Positions 1 to 9,247 of a stretch of DNA of 34,973 nt are shown piece after piece (position 1 is the first letter of the stretch; each line of letters opens with the position of its first letter). The notes beneath the pieces are model-generated. The model did no database searches and was not told the origin of the DNA. It saw only the letters and a program-made list of their open reading frames with translations. Position numbers and translations under genes: made by a program. This DNA comes from Paracoccaceae bacterium. Its GTDB lineage: Bacteria; Pseudomonadota; Alphaproteobacteria; Rhodobacterales; Rhodobacteraceae. The stretch lies in NCBI GenBank assembly GCA_011389955.1, contig JAABTI010000003.1:1-34973 (forward strand). The letters run 5' to 3'.

Positions 1-458
1 AGGTGGAGGATATGGCGCCGATGGTGCGTGACCGGCACATGACGGTGCGTCGGCAAAACCACCTGGTCAAGGATGTCACGCAGGTGGCCGCCGCCTCCAA
101 GCTGGGCGATTACGAGATCCTGGATGCGCGCTCTCCGGGCCGGTTTTCGGGGCAGGAGGAGGAACCGCGCCCGGGCCTGCGCAAGGGGCACGTCCCGGGC
201 TCCAGGAATGTGTATTACCGTGACCTTCTGAACGCTGACGGCACCATGAAATCACCCGAGGAATTGCGCGCGGTGTTCGATGCCACCGGCGTTGATATGG
301 GCAAGCCCGCGATCACCACGTGCGGGTCCGGCGTGACCGCCGCAATCATCAGCCTCGCGCTGGAACGGATCGGCAAGACCGATCATTCGCTTTATGACGG
401 GTCATGGGCCGAATGGGGGGCCTTCCCCACCGTGCCCGTCGCCACAGGAGACGCCTGA
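1..458 (+). CDS. sseA: 3-mercaptopyruvate sulfurtransferase (rhodanese family), 5'-truncated by window edge
   Basis: Rhodanese C-terminal domain: DARSPGRFSGQEEEPRPGLRKGHVPGSRNV and catalytic loop TTCGSGVTAA; ORF open at the left edge and too short for a full two-domain protein. Confidence 0.85.
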   Translation, partial: VEDMAPMVRDRHMTVRRQNHLVKDVTQVAAASKLGDYEILDARSPGRFSGQEEEPRPGLRKGHVPGSRNVYYRDLLNADGTMKSPEELRAVFDATGVDMGKPAITTCGSGVTAAIISLALERIGKTDHSLYDGSWAEWGAFPTVPVATGDA

Positions 459-459
459 A

Positions 460-1644
460 ATGTTCAGCAATCTGAAAGAACAACCCGCGGACAAGATCCT
501 GCAACTGATGCAGATGTACAAGGACGACCCGCGCGAGGACAAGATTGACCTCGGCGTTGGTGTCTACAAGAACGCCGAGGGCGTGACGCCGGTGATGCGC
601 GCGGTCAAGGCCGCCGAAAAACAGCTTTGGGAACAACAGACGACCAAGGCCTATGTCGGCCTGGCGGGTGATCCGGATTTTGGCGACGCGATGATCGATC
701 TGGTTCTGGGTGACGCGGTGGACCGGGCGCAGGTGGCCGCGGCGGCAACGCCCGGTGGCACCGGCGCGGTGCGCCAGGGGTTCGAGATGATCCGCATGGC
801 CAACCCTGACGCGCGTATCTTCGTCTCCGATCCGACATGGCCAAACCACCTTAGCATCCTCAAGTTCATGGAGATGCCGACGGTCAGCTACCGTTATTTC
901 GACAGCGCCACGGGCGGCGTCGATTTCGACGGCATGATGGCTGACTTGGACCAGGCGAAAGCGGGCGACGTGATCTTGCTGCACGGCTGCTGTCACAACC
1001 CCACCGGCGCCAACCTGAACATGGCGCAGTGGCGCGAGGTCATCGACCTGATGCTCAAAAAGGGCGCGATGCCGATGATCGACATCGCCTACCAGGGCTT
1101 CGGCGACGGACTTGAGGAAGACGCCGCAGCAACCCGGCTGGTGGCCTCATCGGTGCCCGAATGCCTGATCGCGGCAAGCTGTTCCAAGAATTTCGGGGTC
1201 TACCGCGAACGGACCGGCATCCTGATGGCGGTGTCGCAGGACAGCGGCGTGCGCGGACTGACGCAGGGCACGCTGAACTACCTGAACCGGCAGAACTATT
1301 CCTTTCCGCCCGATCATGGCGCCCGGGTGGTGACGATGATCCTGCAAACGCCGGATCTGCGCGCCGACTGGGCGGCGGAGCTGGAAGATGTCCGCAACTC
1401 GATGCTGGCCCTGCGCGAGCAGCTCGCAGGCGAGTTGCAGCGCCTGTCAGGCTCCGACAGGTTCGGATTCCTTGCGCAGCACCGCGGCATGTTCTCGCGG
1501 CTGGGCACCACACCCGAAAAGGTGGCCGAACTGCGCGAGAAGCACGGGATCTACATGGTGGGTGATTCGCGGCTCAATATCGCCGGGCTGAACCGCGACA
1601 CAGTGCCGGTGCTGGCCAAGGCGATCATCGACTGCGGGATTTGA
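460..1644 (+). CDS. aromatic amino acid / aspartate aminotransferase (class I/II PLP-dependent)
   Basis: MFSNLKEQPADKILQLMQMYKDDPREDKIDLGVGVYKNAEG and HGCCHNPTGANL, SCSKNFGVYRERTG (PLP lysine); start moved from 394 to the ATG at 460 by family N-terminus. Confidence 0.9.
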   Translation: MFSNLKEQPADKILQLMQMYKDDPREDKIDLGVGVYKNAEGVTPVMRAVKAAEKQLWEQQTTKAYVGLAGDPDFGDAMIDLVLGDAVDRAQVAAAATPGGTGAVRQGFEMIRMANPDARIFVSDPTWPNHLSILKFMEMPTVSYRYFDSATGGVDFDGMMADLDQAKAGDVILLHGCCHNPTGANLNMAQWREVIDLMLKKGAMPMIDIAYQGFGDGLEEDAAATRLVASSVPECLIAASCSKNFGVYRERTGILMAVSQDSGVRGLTQGTLNYLNRQNYSFPPDHGARVVTMILQTPDLRADWAAELEDVRNSMLALREQLAGELQRLSGSDRFGFLAQHRGMFSRLGTTPEKVAELREKHGIYMVGDSRLNIAGLNRDTVPVLAKAIIDCGI

Positions 1645-1712
1645 ACGCCGCGCGGAAAAGGCAAAACGCCTCGGCTTGGCGGCCGGGGCGGCGCGCTCCG
1701 ATGCCTTTCGGA

Positions 1713-2585
1713 TCAGAGCAATCCGGCGTGGCGCAAGCCGTCATCCACCAGTTCGCGGGTTTCGGCGCCAAGTTCGACCAGCGGCAGGCGAACTTCCGCG
1801 CTGCACAGGCCCAGCCGCGACATCGCGTATTTCACGCCCACCACGCCCGGCTCGGTGAACACGGCGTCATGCAAGGGCATCAGCCGGTCCAGCAGCTCCA
1901 GCGCCTTGGCATAATCCCCCGCCAGCGTCGTTGCCTGGAACTCGGCGCACAGCCGTGGCACCACGTTGGCGGTGACCGAGATGCAGCCCACCCCGCCGTG
2001 CGCGTTGAAGCCCAGCGCGGTGGCATCCTCGCCCGAAAGCTGGACGAAATCCGGGCCACAGGTAATTCGTGTGCGCGGCACGCGCGCCAGGTCGCCGGTG
2101 GCGTCCTTGACCCCCACGATGCGAGGCAGTTTCGCCAATTCGCCCATTGTGGCGGGGCTCATGTCCACGACCGACCGACCGGGGATGTTGTAGATGATGA
2201 TCGGCAGGTTGCACGCATCGTGCACGGCCTTGAAATGCGCATACAGACCGCCCTGCGTGGGCTTGTTGTAATAGGGTGTCACCACCAGCGCTGCGTCGGC
2301 GCCAACCTCTTCGGCATGGCGGATCAGGCGAATGCCCTCATGGGTGCTGTTCGAGCCGGCCCCGGCGATCACCGGGATCCGCCCGGCGGCGGCCTTGACC
2401 ACCTCTTCGATGACATGCTCATGCTCGCGGTGGCTCAGGGTTGGGCTTTCGCCGGTGGTGCCGACGGGGACCAGCCCCGATGATCCTTCGGTAACGTGCC
2501 AATCCACGAGTTTGCGAAGCGTCTCCAGATCCAGCTCGCCGTTCTTGAACGGCGTCACCAGGGCAGGAATGGACCCTTTGAACAT
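1713..2585 (-). CDS. dapA: 4-hydroxy-tetrahydrodipicolinate synthase
   Basis: [55 protein letters not shown]; start chosen at MFKGS. Confidence 0.95.
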   Translation of the reverse strand: MFKGSIPALVTPFKNGELDLETLRKLVDWHVTEGSSGLVPVGTTGESPTLSHREHEHVIEEVVKAAAGRIPVIAGAGSNSTHEGIRLIRHAEEVGADAALVVTPYYNKPTQGGLYAHFKAVHDACNLPIIIYNIPGRSVVDMSPATMGELAKLPRIVGVKDATGDLARVPRTRITCGPDFVQLSGEDATALGFNAHGGVGCISVTANVVPRLCAEFQATTLAGDYAKALELLDRLMPLHDAVFTEPGVVGVKYAMSRLGLCSAEVRLPLVELGAETRELVDDGLRHAGLL

Positions 2586-2646
2586 GACACGCTCCTTCGT
2601 TCTCAATAGGTCGCGGGACATCGCCCGGCCGCGTTGTGATGCGCGC

Positions 2647-2675
2647 ACCCTAACCGCGGCCCGATCCACTGCCAA
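2647..2675 (-). promoter_or_regulatory. candidate sigma70-type promoter for dapA
   Basis: Minus strand TTGGCA - 17 bp - TAGGGT upstream of the dapA start; by eye only. Confidence 0.35.
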
Positions 2676-2753
2676 GTTCGTGAATTGCCCCGCGCCCGAT
2701 GCGCATTTAAGCTGCGGCTGTCTATCCCCTGTCGGCTTGGAAAGGCAAGACGC

Positions 2754-4724
2754 ATGCGCCCGATTTCCCTGTTCCTTGCCGCGGCGCTGGTCGTTGCGGC
2801 GCCCCCTGCCACCGCGCAGGAGGGGCCGCGCCCGCTATCCGGCGCACTGGAGGCCGCGCAGGGCGGAAACTGGGACACCGCTCGGCAACTCGCGCGAAGG
2901 GCCGGCCCGGCCGCCGTGCCCCTGATCGAATGGACGCGCCTGCGCGACGGCTCCGGCACCTTGGGCGAGGTATTGGCGTTCCTCGACAGCCACGATGACT
3001 GGCCGGGTCTCGGCCTGATAAGGCTCCGGGCCGAAGCCATGCTGGATGGTGCGACGGATGCCGACGTGTTGCGCCTGTTTTCCGGCGACGTGCGGCCGCG
3101 CACGGGCGCGGGGGCCTTGGCCCATGCACGCGCGTTACGCGCTGCGGGTCGCATTGGCGATGCGCAGGCGGGTCTGGTGCTGGCCTGGCGTACGCTGGAC
3201 ATGACGGTAACGGATCAACAGGCGATGCTGGCCGCGCATGCCAAGCTTCTTGCGCCGCATCACGTGGCACGGACGGATATGCTGTTGTGGCGTGGCGAGG
3301 CCGATCAGGCGCAGGCGCTTATGCCGCTGCTGCCCGAGGGGTGGCAGACGCTGGCGCAGGCGCGCCTGACGCTGCGGGCTGATCGGCCCGGCGTGGATGA
3401 CCTGATCGCGGCAGTGCCCGACGATCTGGCGGATGATCCGGGGCTGGCACATGAGCGGTTCCTGTGGCGCATCCGCAAGGGCCGTAGCGACGACGCTATC
3501 GCGCTTTTGCTGGACCGCAGCAAAAGCGCCGAAACACTGGGCCAACCCGAGCAATGGGCCGGGTGGCGACGGTGGCTGGCGCGCAGCCGCATGCGCGAGG
3601 GGCAGGGCCGCGCAGCCTATGACATAGCCGCCGCGCATCACCTGGGCGAAGGGGCGAATTTCGCGGATCTCGAATGGCTGTCAGGCTATCTTGCGCTGCG
3701 CTATCTGGACGACCCCGCGCTTGCAATATCGCACTTCGAACGGTTCAGGGATGCGGTTGCCACGCCGATATCGTTGGGGCGCGCCGGTTACTGGCTGGGT
3801 CAGGCGCACGAGGCGGACGGCAACGGCCAGGCGGCGCGCGCCGCCTTTGCCCTCGGGGCCGCGCATCAAACCAGCTTTTACGGCCTTCTGGCCGCCGAAG
3901 CCGCCAACCTGCCCCCCGACCCGGGGTTGGCGGGCGCGGAGGTTTTCTCGTCCTGGCGCGACGCCGCGTTTACCCGCGCGCCCCTGGTCGAGGTTGCTTT
4001 GCTGGCGATGAACGCGGGCGAGACTGGCTTGGCGGAACGGTTCCTGTTGCACCTGGCCGCAGGGGCGGATCGCACCGCGCTGGGCCAGATGGGCGCGATG
4101 GCCACCGAACTGGAGCAGCCGCACCTGGCGGTCATGATCGGCAAGCTTGCGGCGGGCCGGGGAATCGTCATACCGGGGCCCTATTACGCGCTGCACCCGA
4201 TGCAGGAGATGGATCTGCCGGTGCCGATGGAAATGGCATTGTCGATTGCCCGGCGCGAAAGCGAGTTCGACCACCGCGTCGCCAGCGGCGCAGGGGCGCT
4301 GGGCCTGATGCAATTGCTGCCGGGAACAGCGTCGGACATGGCGCGGGCACTGGGCCTTTCCGATCACGACACGCGCCGCGTGCTGAATGATTGGCGCCAT
4401 AACGCACGTCTGGGCGGCGCCTATCTGGCGCGGATGGGCTGGCAGTTCGGGGGCAACGTGGTGATGGTGTCCGTCGCTTACAATGCCGGACCGACCCGCG
4501 CAGAACGCTGGCTGAAGAACAACGGCGACCCGCGCAAGGGCGGCATGAATGTAATCGACTGGATCGAACACATCCCGTTCCGCGAAACCCGCAACTACGT
4601 CATGCGCGTGGCCGAATCGCTCCCCGTCTATCGGGCGCGCCTGGGCCGCGATCCGCACCCGGTGCCGTTCAGCGCCGAGCTTGTCGGTTCAAGCGTTCTG
4701 CCGCTCTCGCCAGAGGGTGAATAG
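2754..4724 (+). CDS. slt: soluble lytic murein transglycosylase
   Basis: Signal peptide [23 protein letters not shown]-terminal SLT motif [28 protein letters not shown] and [13 protein letters not shown]. Confidence 0.9.
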   Translation: MRPISLFLAAALVVAAPPATAQEGPRPLSGALEAAQGGNWDTARQLARRAGPAAVPLIEWTRLRDGSGTLGEVLAFLDSHDDWPGLGLIRLRAEAMLDGATDADVLRLFSGDVRPRTGAGALAHARALRAAGRIGDAQAGLVLAWRTLDMTVTDQQAMLAAHAKLLAPHHVARTDMLLWRGEADQAQALMPLLPEGWQTLAQARLTLRADRPGVDDLIAAVPDDLADDPGLAHERFLWRIRKGRSDDAIALLLDRSKSAETLGQPEQWAGWRRWLARSRMREGQGRAAYDIAAAHHLGEGANFADLEWLSGYLALRYLDDPALAISHFERFRDAVATPISLGRAGYWLGQAHEADGNGQAARAAFALGAAHQTSFYGLLAAEAANLPPDPGLAGAEVFSSWRDAAFTRAPLVEVALLAMNAGETGLAERFLLHLAAGADRTALGQMGAMATELEQPHLAVMIGKLAAGRGIVIPGPYYALHPMQEMDLPVPMEMALSIARRESEFDHRVASGAGALGLMQLLPGTASDMARALGLSDHDTRRVLNDWRHNARLGGAYLARMGWQFGGNVVMVSVAYNAGPTRAERWLKNNGDPRKGGMNVIDWIEHIPFRETRNYVMRVAESLPVYRARLGRDPHPVPFSAELVGSSVLPLSPEGE

Positions 4725-5558
4725 ACCCGCGCCGACGATCAGCGCGGCGCCGATGGCAACGTTGGTGCGGATCACCTCGCCGAAGACGGTGATGCCCAGC
4801 ATGCTGCCGAACACCAGTTGCAGGTAGGCAAAGGGCTGCACGGACGATGCCTCGGCCACCTCGTAGCACTTTATCAGCGTCCAGTGGCCCATCGCCCCGG
4901 TGATGCACAGCAACCCCATCCATCCCCAGTCGGGCGTCGTCATCGGTTCCCAGAACCACGCGCCCGCCGCGGTCATGCCAACCGCGCCCACCGTGCCCGT
5001 CCAGAAAAAACTGGTTGCAGCGCTGTCGCGTCTTGCCGCGTAACGTGTCAGCAGGCCGTAGAGCGCGAACATGAACGCCGCTAGCAACGGCACCACGGCT
5101 TCGGGGCGGAAAACGCCGAAACCGGGTTGCAGGATAATCAGCACGCCCACGAACCCCACCGCGATCGCCACCCAGCGCCGCCAACCCACGCGCTCGCCCA
5201 GGATCGGCCCCGAAAGCGCAGCGATCAGCAGCGGATAGACGGTAAACACGGCATGGCTTTCAATCAGGCCCAGCAAGGTGAAACCCAGAACCATGACGCA
5301 GATCTCGGTAATCAGCAGAAGCGCGCGAAACGATTGCAGGATCGGTTGCGTCGTGCGCGCCGCGGCACGCAGGCCCCCCGCCTTGCGACCGGCTATGGTG
5401 ATCACGAAGGCCGCGAAGAACCAGTAGCGGATCATGATGACCATCAGCACGTTGTATTCCCCCGCCAGATGGCGCGAGATGCCGTCCTGCATCGCGAAGA
5501 TGAAGGTTGTCAGGATCATTAGCCCGATCCCGAACCGCGTGTTCGTTTCAACGTGCAA
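4689..5558 (-). CDS. EamA/DMT-family transporter
   Basis: About 10 hydrophobic segments, MHVETNTRFGIGLMILTTFIFAMQDGISR..., GPILGERVGWRRWVAIAVGFVGVLIILQPG; start codon is TTG at 5558. Confidence 0.85.
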   Translation of the reverse strand: MHVETNTRFGIGLMILTTFIFAMQDGISRHLAGEYNVLMVIMIRYWFFAAFVITIAGRKAGGLRAAARTTQPILQSFRALLLITEICVMVLGFTLLGLIESHAVFTVYPLLIAALSGPILGERVGWRRWVAIAVGFVGVLIILQPGFGVFRPEAVVPLLAAFMFALYGLLTRYAARRDSAATSFFWTGTVGAVGMTAAGAWFWEPMTTPDWGWMGLLCITGAMGHWTLIKCYEVAEASSVQPFAYLQLVFGSMLGITVFGEVIRTNVAIGAALIVGAGLFTLWRERQNA

Positions 5559-6240
5559 CGCGGCTCTCCCCGGGTTTCGAGGCGGTGGTCATGTGGCGCT
5601 TGCGCCCGTAGCCTTGGCAACGCGTGACGGCGAATCCCGCGTCTTGCAGCCCCCGGCGCACGAAACCGGCTGCGGTGTAGGTGGCCGCGGTGCCGCCCGT
5701 CGCGGTGTGGCGGGCGACCTCGCCCATCAGCGCGGGCTGCCATAGTTCGGGGTTCTTGGCGGGGGAAAACCCGTCCAGATACCATGCATCGGCCTGATCG
5801 GCCCAGCCGGGCAGCGTGTCGCGCGCATCGCCCGCGACCAGCGTGAATTCCAGGTCATGCAGGATGATCCGCGTCACCTCCGCGTGCCAGAACGGCGCCA
5901 GCTCCGCAGCGATCTCCGACAGCCTTGGAAACGCGGCCTGCGCCCGGATCATGTCCGGCGCGGGCAGCGCATACGCCTCGAAAGAGGTGAACCTCAGGCT
6001 GCCCTCCTGCCCCGTGCGACGCCACAGATCCAGCGTCGCCAGAAGGTTCAGGCCCGTGCCCAGACCCAGTTCGGCCACGTGAAATCCCGGCCTGAACCGC
6101 CCCGGCAGGCCGTTGCCGTGCAAGAAGACGTGAGTCGTCTCGCCCAGCCCGTTTTCAAGGCTGAAATATGGGTCGTCGAAACGGGTCGAAACGGGCACGT
6201 CCTGCCCGCGCCATTCGACTTGCGATTGCTGGTCTTGCAT
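5548..6240 (-). CDS. mnmD: tRNA (5-methylaminomethyl-2-thiouridylate) methyltransferase, MnmD/MnmC1-type
   Basis: VAELGLGTGLNLLATLDLW SAM-binding motif, WYLDGFSPAKNPELW, YTAAGFVRRGLQDAGF; start MQDQQSQVEW at 6240. Confidence 0.85.
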   Translation of the reverse strand: MQDQQSQVEWRGQDVPVSTRFDDPYFSLENGLGETTHVFLHGNGLPGRFRPGFHVAELGLGTGLNLLATLDLWRRTGQEGSLRFTSFEAYALPAPDMIRAQAAFPRLSEIAAELAPFWHAEVTRIILHDLEFTLVAGDARDTLPGWADQADAWYLDGFSPAKNPELWQPALMGEVARHTATGGTAATYTAAGFVRRGLQDAGFAVTRCQGYGRKRHMTTASKPGESRVAR

Positions 6241-6288
6241 GGGGCCGTCCGTTAGAGGTGGCGCGAGAATGCAGCGGAAGGGCAGGTA

Positions 6289-7329
6289 ATGGCAATGGCG
6301 GATGTAACGATCTACGGCGCGGGGATTTTCGGCCTTTCGGTGGCTTGGTCCTGTGCCCGGCGCGGAGCGTCGGTGCGGGTGATCGATCCGCATGGTCCCG
6401 GCGCGGGGTCCAGCGGCGGGTTGGTCGGCGCGCTGTCGCCGCATGTCCCGGAGCAATGGAACGACAAGAAGGCGTTCCAGTTCGACAGCCTGATCATGGC
6501 GCAGGCATTCTGGGACGAGGTGGCGCAGGTCTCGGGTCGCCAGACCGGCTATGCCCGGCTGGGCCGGTTGCAGCCCGTGGCCGACGATGCCGCGCTGGCG
6601 CTCGCGCTTTCGCGCACAGAGGGCGCGGCGAAGCTGTGGCAAGGCCTGGCGCAATGGCGGCTGCGTCGGCGCGAAGATCTTGGTGCCTGGACCCCTGCAA
6701 GCGCGACCGGCTGGCTGATCGAGGACAGCCTGAGCGCCCGGCTGCACCCGCGCATGGCCTGCACGGCGCTCGTCGCGGCGATCGAGGCCAGCGGTGGCGA
6801 ATTGCTGCGCGAAGGCCGCGCCGAGGGCCGCGTGATATGGGCAACCGGTGTTGCGGGACTGGAAGAGATCAACGCGCACAGGCCGCGTGCGTTCGGCAAC
6901 GCCGTCAAGGGACAATCGGCGTTACTGCGGCTGGACCGGCGCGACTGCCCGCAGATATTCGCCGGCAGCGTTCATGTCGTGCCGCATGTCGATGGCACGG
7001 TTGCGATCGGATCGACCAGCGAGCGGGAGTTCGACAGCCCCGTGCAGATCGATGCACAGCTTGATGAAGTTCTGGCGCGGGCGGTGGATGAGGTGCCCGC
7101 GCTGGAAGGCGCCGAGGTGATCGAACGCTGGGCCGGGCTGCGCCCGCGTGCGCGGTCGCGCGCGCCGGTGCTGGGGGCGCATCCCGTGCGGGACGGTGAA
7201 TTCATCGCCAATGGCGGGTTCAAGATCGGGTTCGGCATGGCGCCCAAGGTGGGCGCCGCGATGGCGGATCTGGTGCTGGAGGGGCGCGATGAGATCCCCG
7301 ACGCCTTTCGTCCCGAGGCGAGTTTCTGA
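6289..7329 (+). CDS. FAD-dependent oxidoreductase (DAO family), MnmC2-like
   Basis: Rossmann motif VTIYGAGIFGLSVAWSCARRGASVRVID, GAGSSGGLVGALSPHVPEQWND, C-terminal GLRPRARSRAPVLG and NGGFKIGFGMAP; adjacent to mnmD. Confidence 0.75.
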   Translation: MAMADVTIYGAGIFGLSVAWSCARRGASVRVIDPHGPGAGSSGGLVGALSPHVPEQWNDKKAFQFDSLIMAQAFWDEVAQVSGRQTGYARLGRLQPVADDAALALALSRTEGAAKLWQGLAQWRLRRREDLGAWTPASATGWLIEDSLSARLHPRMACTALVAAIEASGGELLREGRAEGRVIWATGVAGLEEINAHRPRAFGNAVKGQSALLRLDRRDCPQIFAGSVHVVPHVDGTVAIGSTSEREFDSPVQIDAQLDEVLARAVDEVPALEGAEVIERWAGLRPRARSRAPVLGAHPVRDGEFIANGGFKIGFGMAPKVGAAMADLVLEGRDEIPDAFRPEASF

Positions 7330-7369
7330 GCCTTGGCCGGGGCGTGCACGCTCTTGGCGAGATGCGCGC

Positions 7370-8176
7370 TCATCTTGCGTTGGCGGTCATGCAAAGCCGC
7401 CCGTCGGGGCCGCGCACCCAAAGTGATCCGTCCGCTTTCCAGCAAAGCTGCGCCGCCTCGTGATGCATCAACGGGGCCGTGGCGCGGAATGAAAAGCCGA
7501 CCAGACCGCCCAGTTCGCGTTCCGCAAGAAGCATCAGAAGTTGCGCCAGAAGCGGGCCATGCGTGACCAGGCCGTCATAGCCTTCGACATCGCGCGCGTA
7601 GTCCAGGTCATAGTGGATGCGGTGCCCGTTGAACGTCAGGGCCGAGTAGCGAAACAACATCGTGCTGTCGAAACCGGCCCGTTCGCAAATGTCCTCGTCG
7701 CGCGGCGCGACGGGCGGCACGGGCACCTGCGCGTCCGGGGCCGGATCGTTGCGGTAAACCAGATCCTGCCACTCGGTGACGCGGGCCTGCCCGTCTTGCG
7801 TTATCTCGTGGCGCAGCGTGACGAAGGCCAGCGGCCCGCTGCGTCCCTGCTTGCGGGTTGTCTGGTGCAGGGTGGTGGTCTTTTCCGCCGGCGTGCCCGC
7901 GACCAGCGGCGCGTGGAATTCCAGGCGCCCGCCGGCCCACATGCGGCGCGGCAGGCCGGTGTCGGGAATGACGCCGATCCCGGGGCGCGGATGCCCGTCG
8001 CGGCCCAGGTTTGCAGGCGGGTGGGCCTCCCAGAAATAGAGCTGGTGAAAGAACGGCGGCAGGGGATCGCCGGCGGCGACCTCATCCGCGCGCCCCAGCG
8101 TGGCCACGAAGGCGGCGGCGCGCGCGGGATCCATGATATCGCTTTGACGAAACGGTTCGGGATCGGCAACCTGCAT
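7370..8176 (-). CDS. MaoC/FAS1-like dehydratase (mesaconyl-C4-CoA hydratase / HTD2-like)
   Basis: Two hot-dog-like halves; FFHQLYFWEA, GLPRRMWAGGRLEFHAPL, DSTMLFRYSALTFNGHRIHYDLDYARDVEGYDGLVTHGPLLAQLL. Confidence 0.75.
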   Translation of the reverse strand: MQVADPEPFRQSDIMDPARAAAFVATLGRADEVAAGDPLPPFFHQLYFWEAHPPANLGRDGHPRPGIGVIPDTGLPRRMWAGGRLEFHAPLVAGTPAEKTTTLHQTTRKQGRSGPLAFVTLRHEITQDGQARVTEWQDLVYRNDPAPDAQVPVPPVAPRDEDICERAGFDSTMLFRYSALTFNGHRIHYDLDYARDVEGYDGLVTHGPLLAQLLMLLAERELGGLVGFSFRATAPLMHHEAAQLCWKADGSLWVRGPDGRLCMTANAR

Positions 8177-8217
8177 GCGCGAAATCTAGGCAGATGCACG
8201 AGCGGAGGCAACGGCAA

Positions 8218-8616
8218 ATGACACCGCATGTTCAGGGGCTGGATCATCTGGTTCTGACGGTTTCCGACATCGGCGACACGCTGGCGTTCTATCGTGATGT
8301 CCTGGGGATGGAGGCGGCCCGCTTCACGCCCGCCGATGGCCCGGATCGCTGGGCGCTGTGCTTCGGTGGGCAGAAGATCAACCTGCATCAACGCGGCGCC
8401 GAGTTCGAGCCCAGGGCGGCGCACCCGACGCCCGGCGCGGCGGATCTGTGTTTCCTGAGCGATCAGCCCGTTTCCGACTGGCAGCGGCACCTGGCCAGAC
8501 AAGGCGTGGCAATAGTGCACGGCCCGGCGCCCCGCACGGGGGCGACCGGGCCTATCCTGTCGATCTACCTGCGCGATCCTGATGGGAACCTGATCGAGAT
8601 CGCCAACCGCGCCTAG
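8218..8616 (+). CDS. VOC-family glyoxalase-like protein (GLOD5-like)
   Basis: GLDHLVLTVSDIGDTLAFYRDVLGMEA, LCFGGQKINLHQRGAEFEPRAAHPTPGAADLCF, GPILSIYLRDPDGNLIEIAN. Confidence 0.85.
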   Translation: MTPHVQGLDHLVLTVSDIGDTLAFYRDVLGMEAARFTPADGPDRWALCFGGQKINLHQRGAEFEPRAAHPTPGAADLCFLSDQPVSDWQRHLARQGVAIVHGPAPRTGATGPILSIYLRDPDGNLIEIANRA

Positions 8617-9152
8617 CGTATTTCCTCGCGCAGCGCCTCCATCAGGCTTCCAAGGGTCTTGCGGTAGGTGTCGCTTATCAGGTGACCGTCCTCGTCGAAT
8701 TCCTTTGTCGGCCCGGCCAGCAGCATCTCCGGCCCTTGCAGAAGGCGCGGGCGAAACGCCACCAGACAATTGCGCAACATAACCTGGGCGCGCTCTCCGC
8801 CCGCGCGACCGGCGGCGGCCGACATGATCGCAACGGGTTTGCCGATCATCGGGTTCGGCCTGGTGCGGCTGATCCAGTCCAGCGCGTTCTTCAAAGTGCC
8901 TGAAATGCCCTTGTTGTATTCGGTCGTCGAAATCAGGACCGCGTCGGCCTGCGCGATCTGTTCGGAAAGCGTCTGGACGGCCGGGGGAATACCGGTGGCT
9001 GTTTCGTCATCCTCGTTGAACAGCGGCAGCTTCAGATCCGCGATGGTCAGTTCCGATCCCTCGAAAAGGTGCCCCGCTTCGCGCAAGAGCTGCGTATTGC
9101 AAGAGGCCTGGCGTAGCGAGCCGGACAGGCCCAGTAGTTTTATTTTGGACAT
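8613..9152 (-). CDS. NADPH-dependent FMN reductase
   Basis: MSKIKLLGLSGSLRQASCNTQLLREA, ISTTEYNKGISGTLKNALDWISR, flavodoxin-like fold motifs. Confidence 0.88.
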   Translation of the reverse strand: MSKIKLLGLSGSLRQASCNTQLLREAGHLFEGSELTIADLKLPLFNEDDETATGIPPAVQTLSEQIAQADAVLISTTEYNKGISGTLKNALDWISRTRPNPMIGKPVAIMSAAAGRAGGERAQVMLRNCLVAFRPRLLQGPEMLLAGPTKEFDEDGHLISDTYRKTLGSLMEALREEIR

Positions 9153-9247
9153 TTCGCACCTGTTTTTGTTGCGTCTGCACGCCACCTAACGCCGTGTCAC
9201 CCGAGGGCAATCTGCGCACGCGCACAACCGCTGTGATCGACGCCGCG

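Noticed and set aside
1641-2483. 280-aa plus-strand ORF over dapA
   Set aside because: Antisense shadow of dapA
3681-4658. 325-aa minus-strand ORF antisense to slt
   Set aside because: Inside the catalytic region of slt; no domain signature
6241-6915. N-terminal extension of the mnmD ORF into the oxidase gene
   Set aside because: Family N-terminus starts at MQDQQSQVEW (6240); the extension is antisense to the oxidase and low complexity
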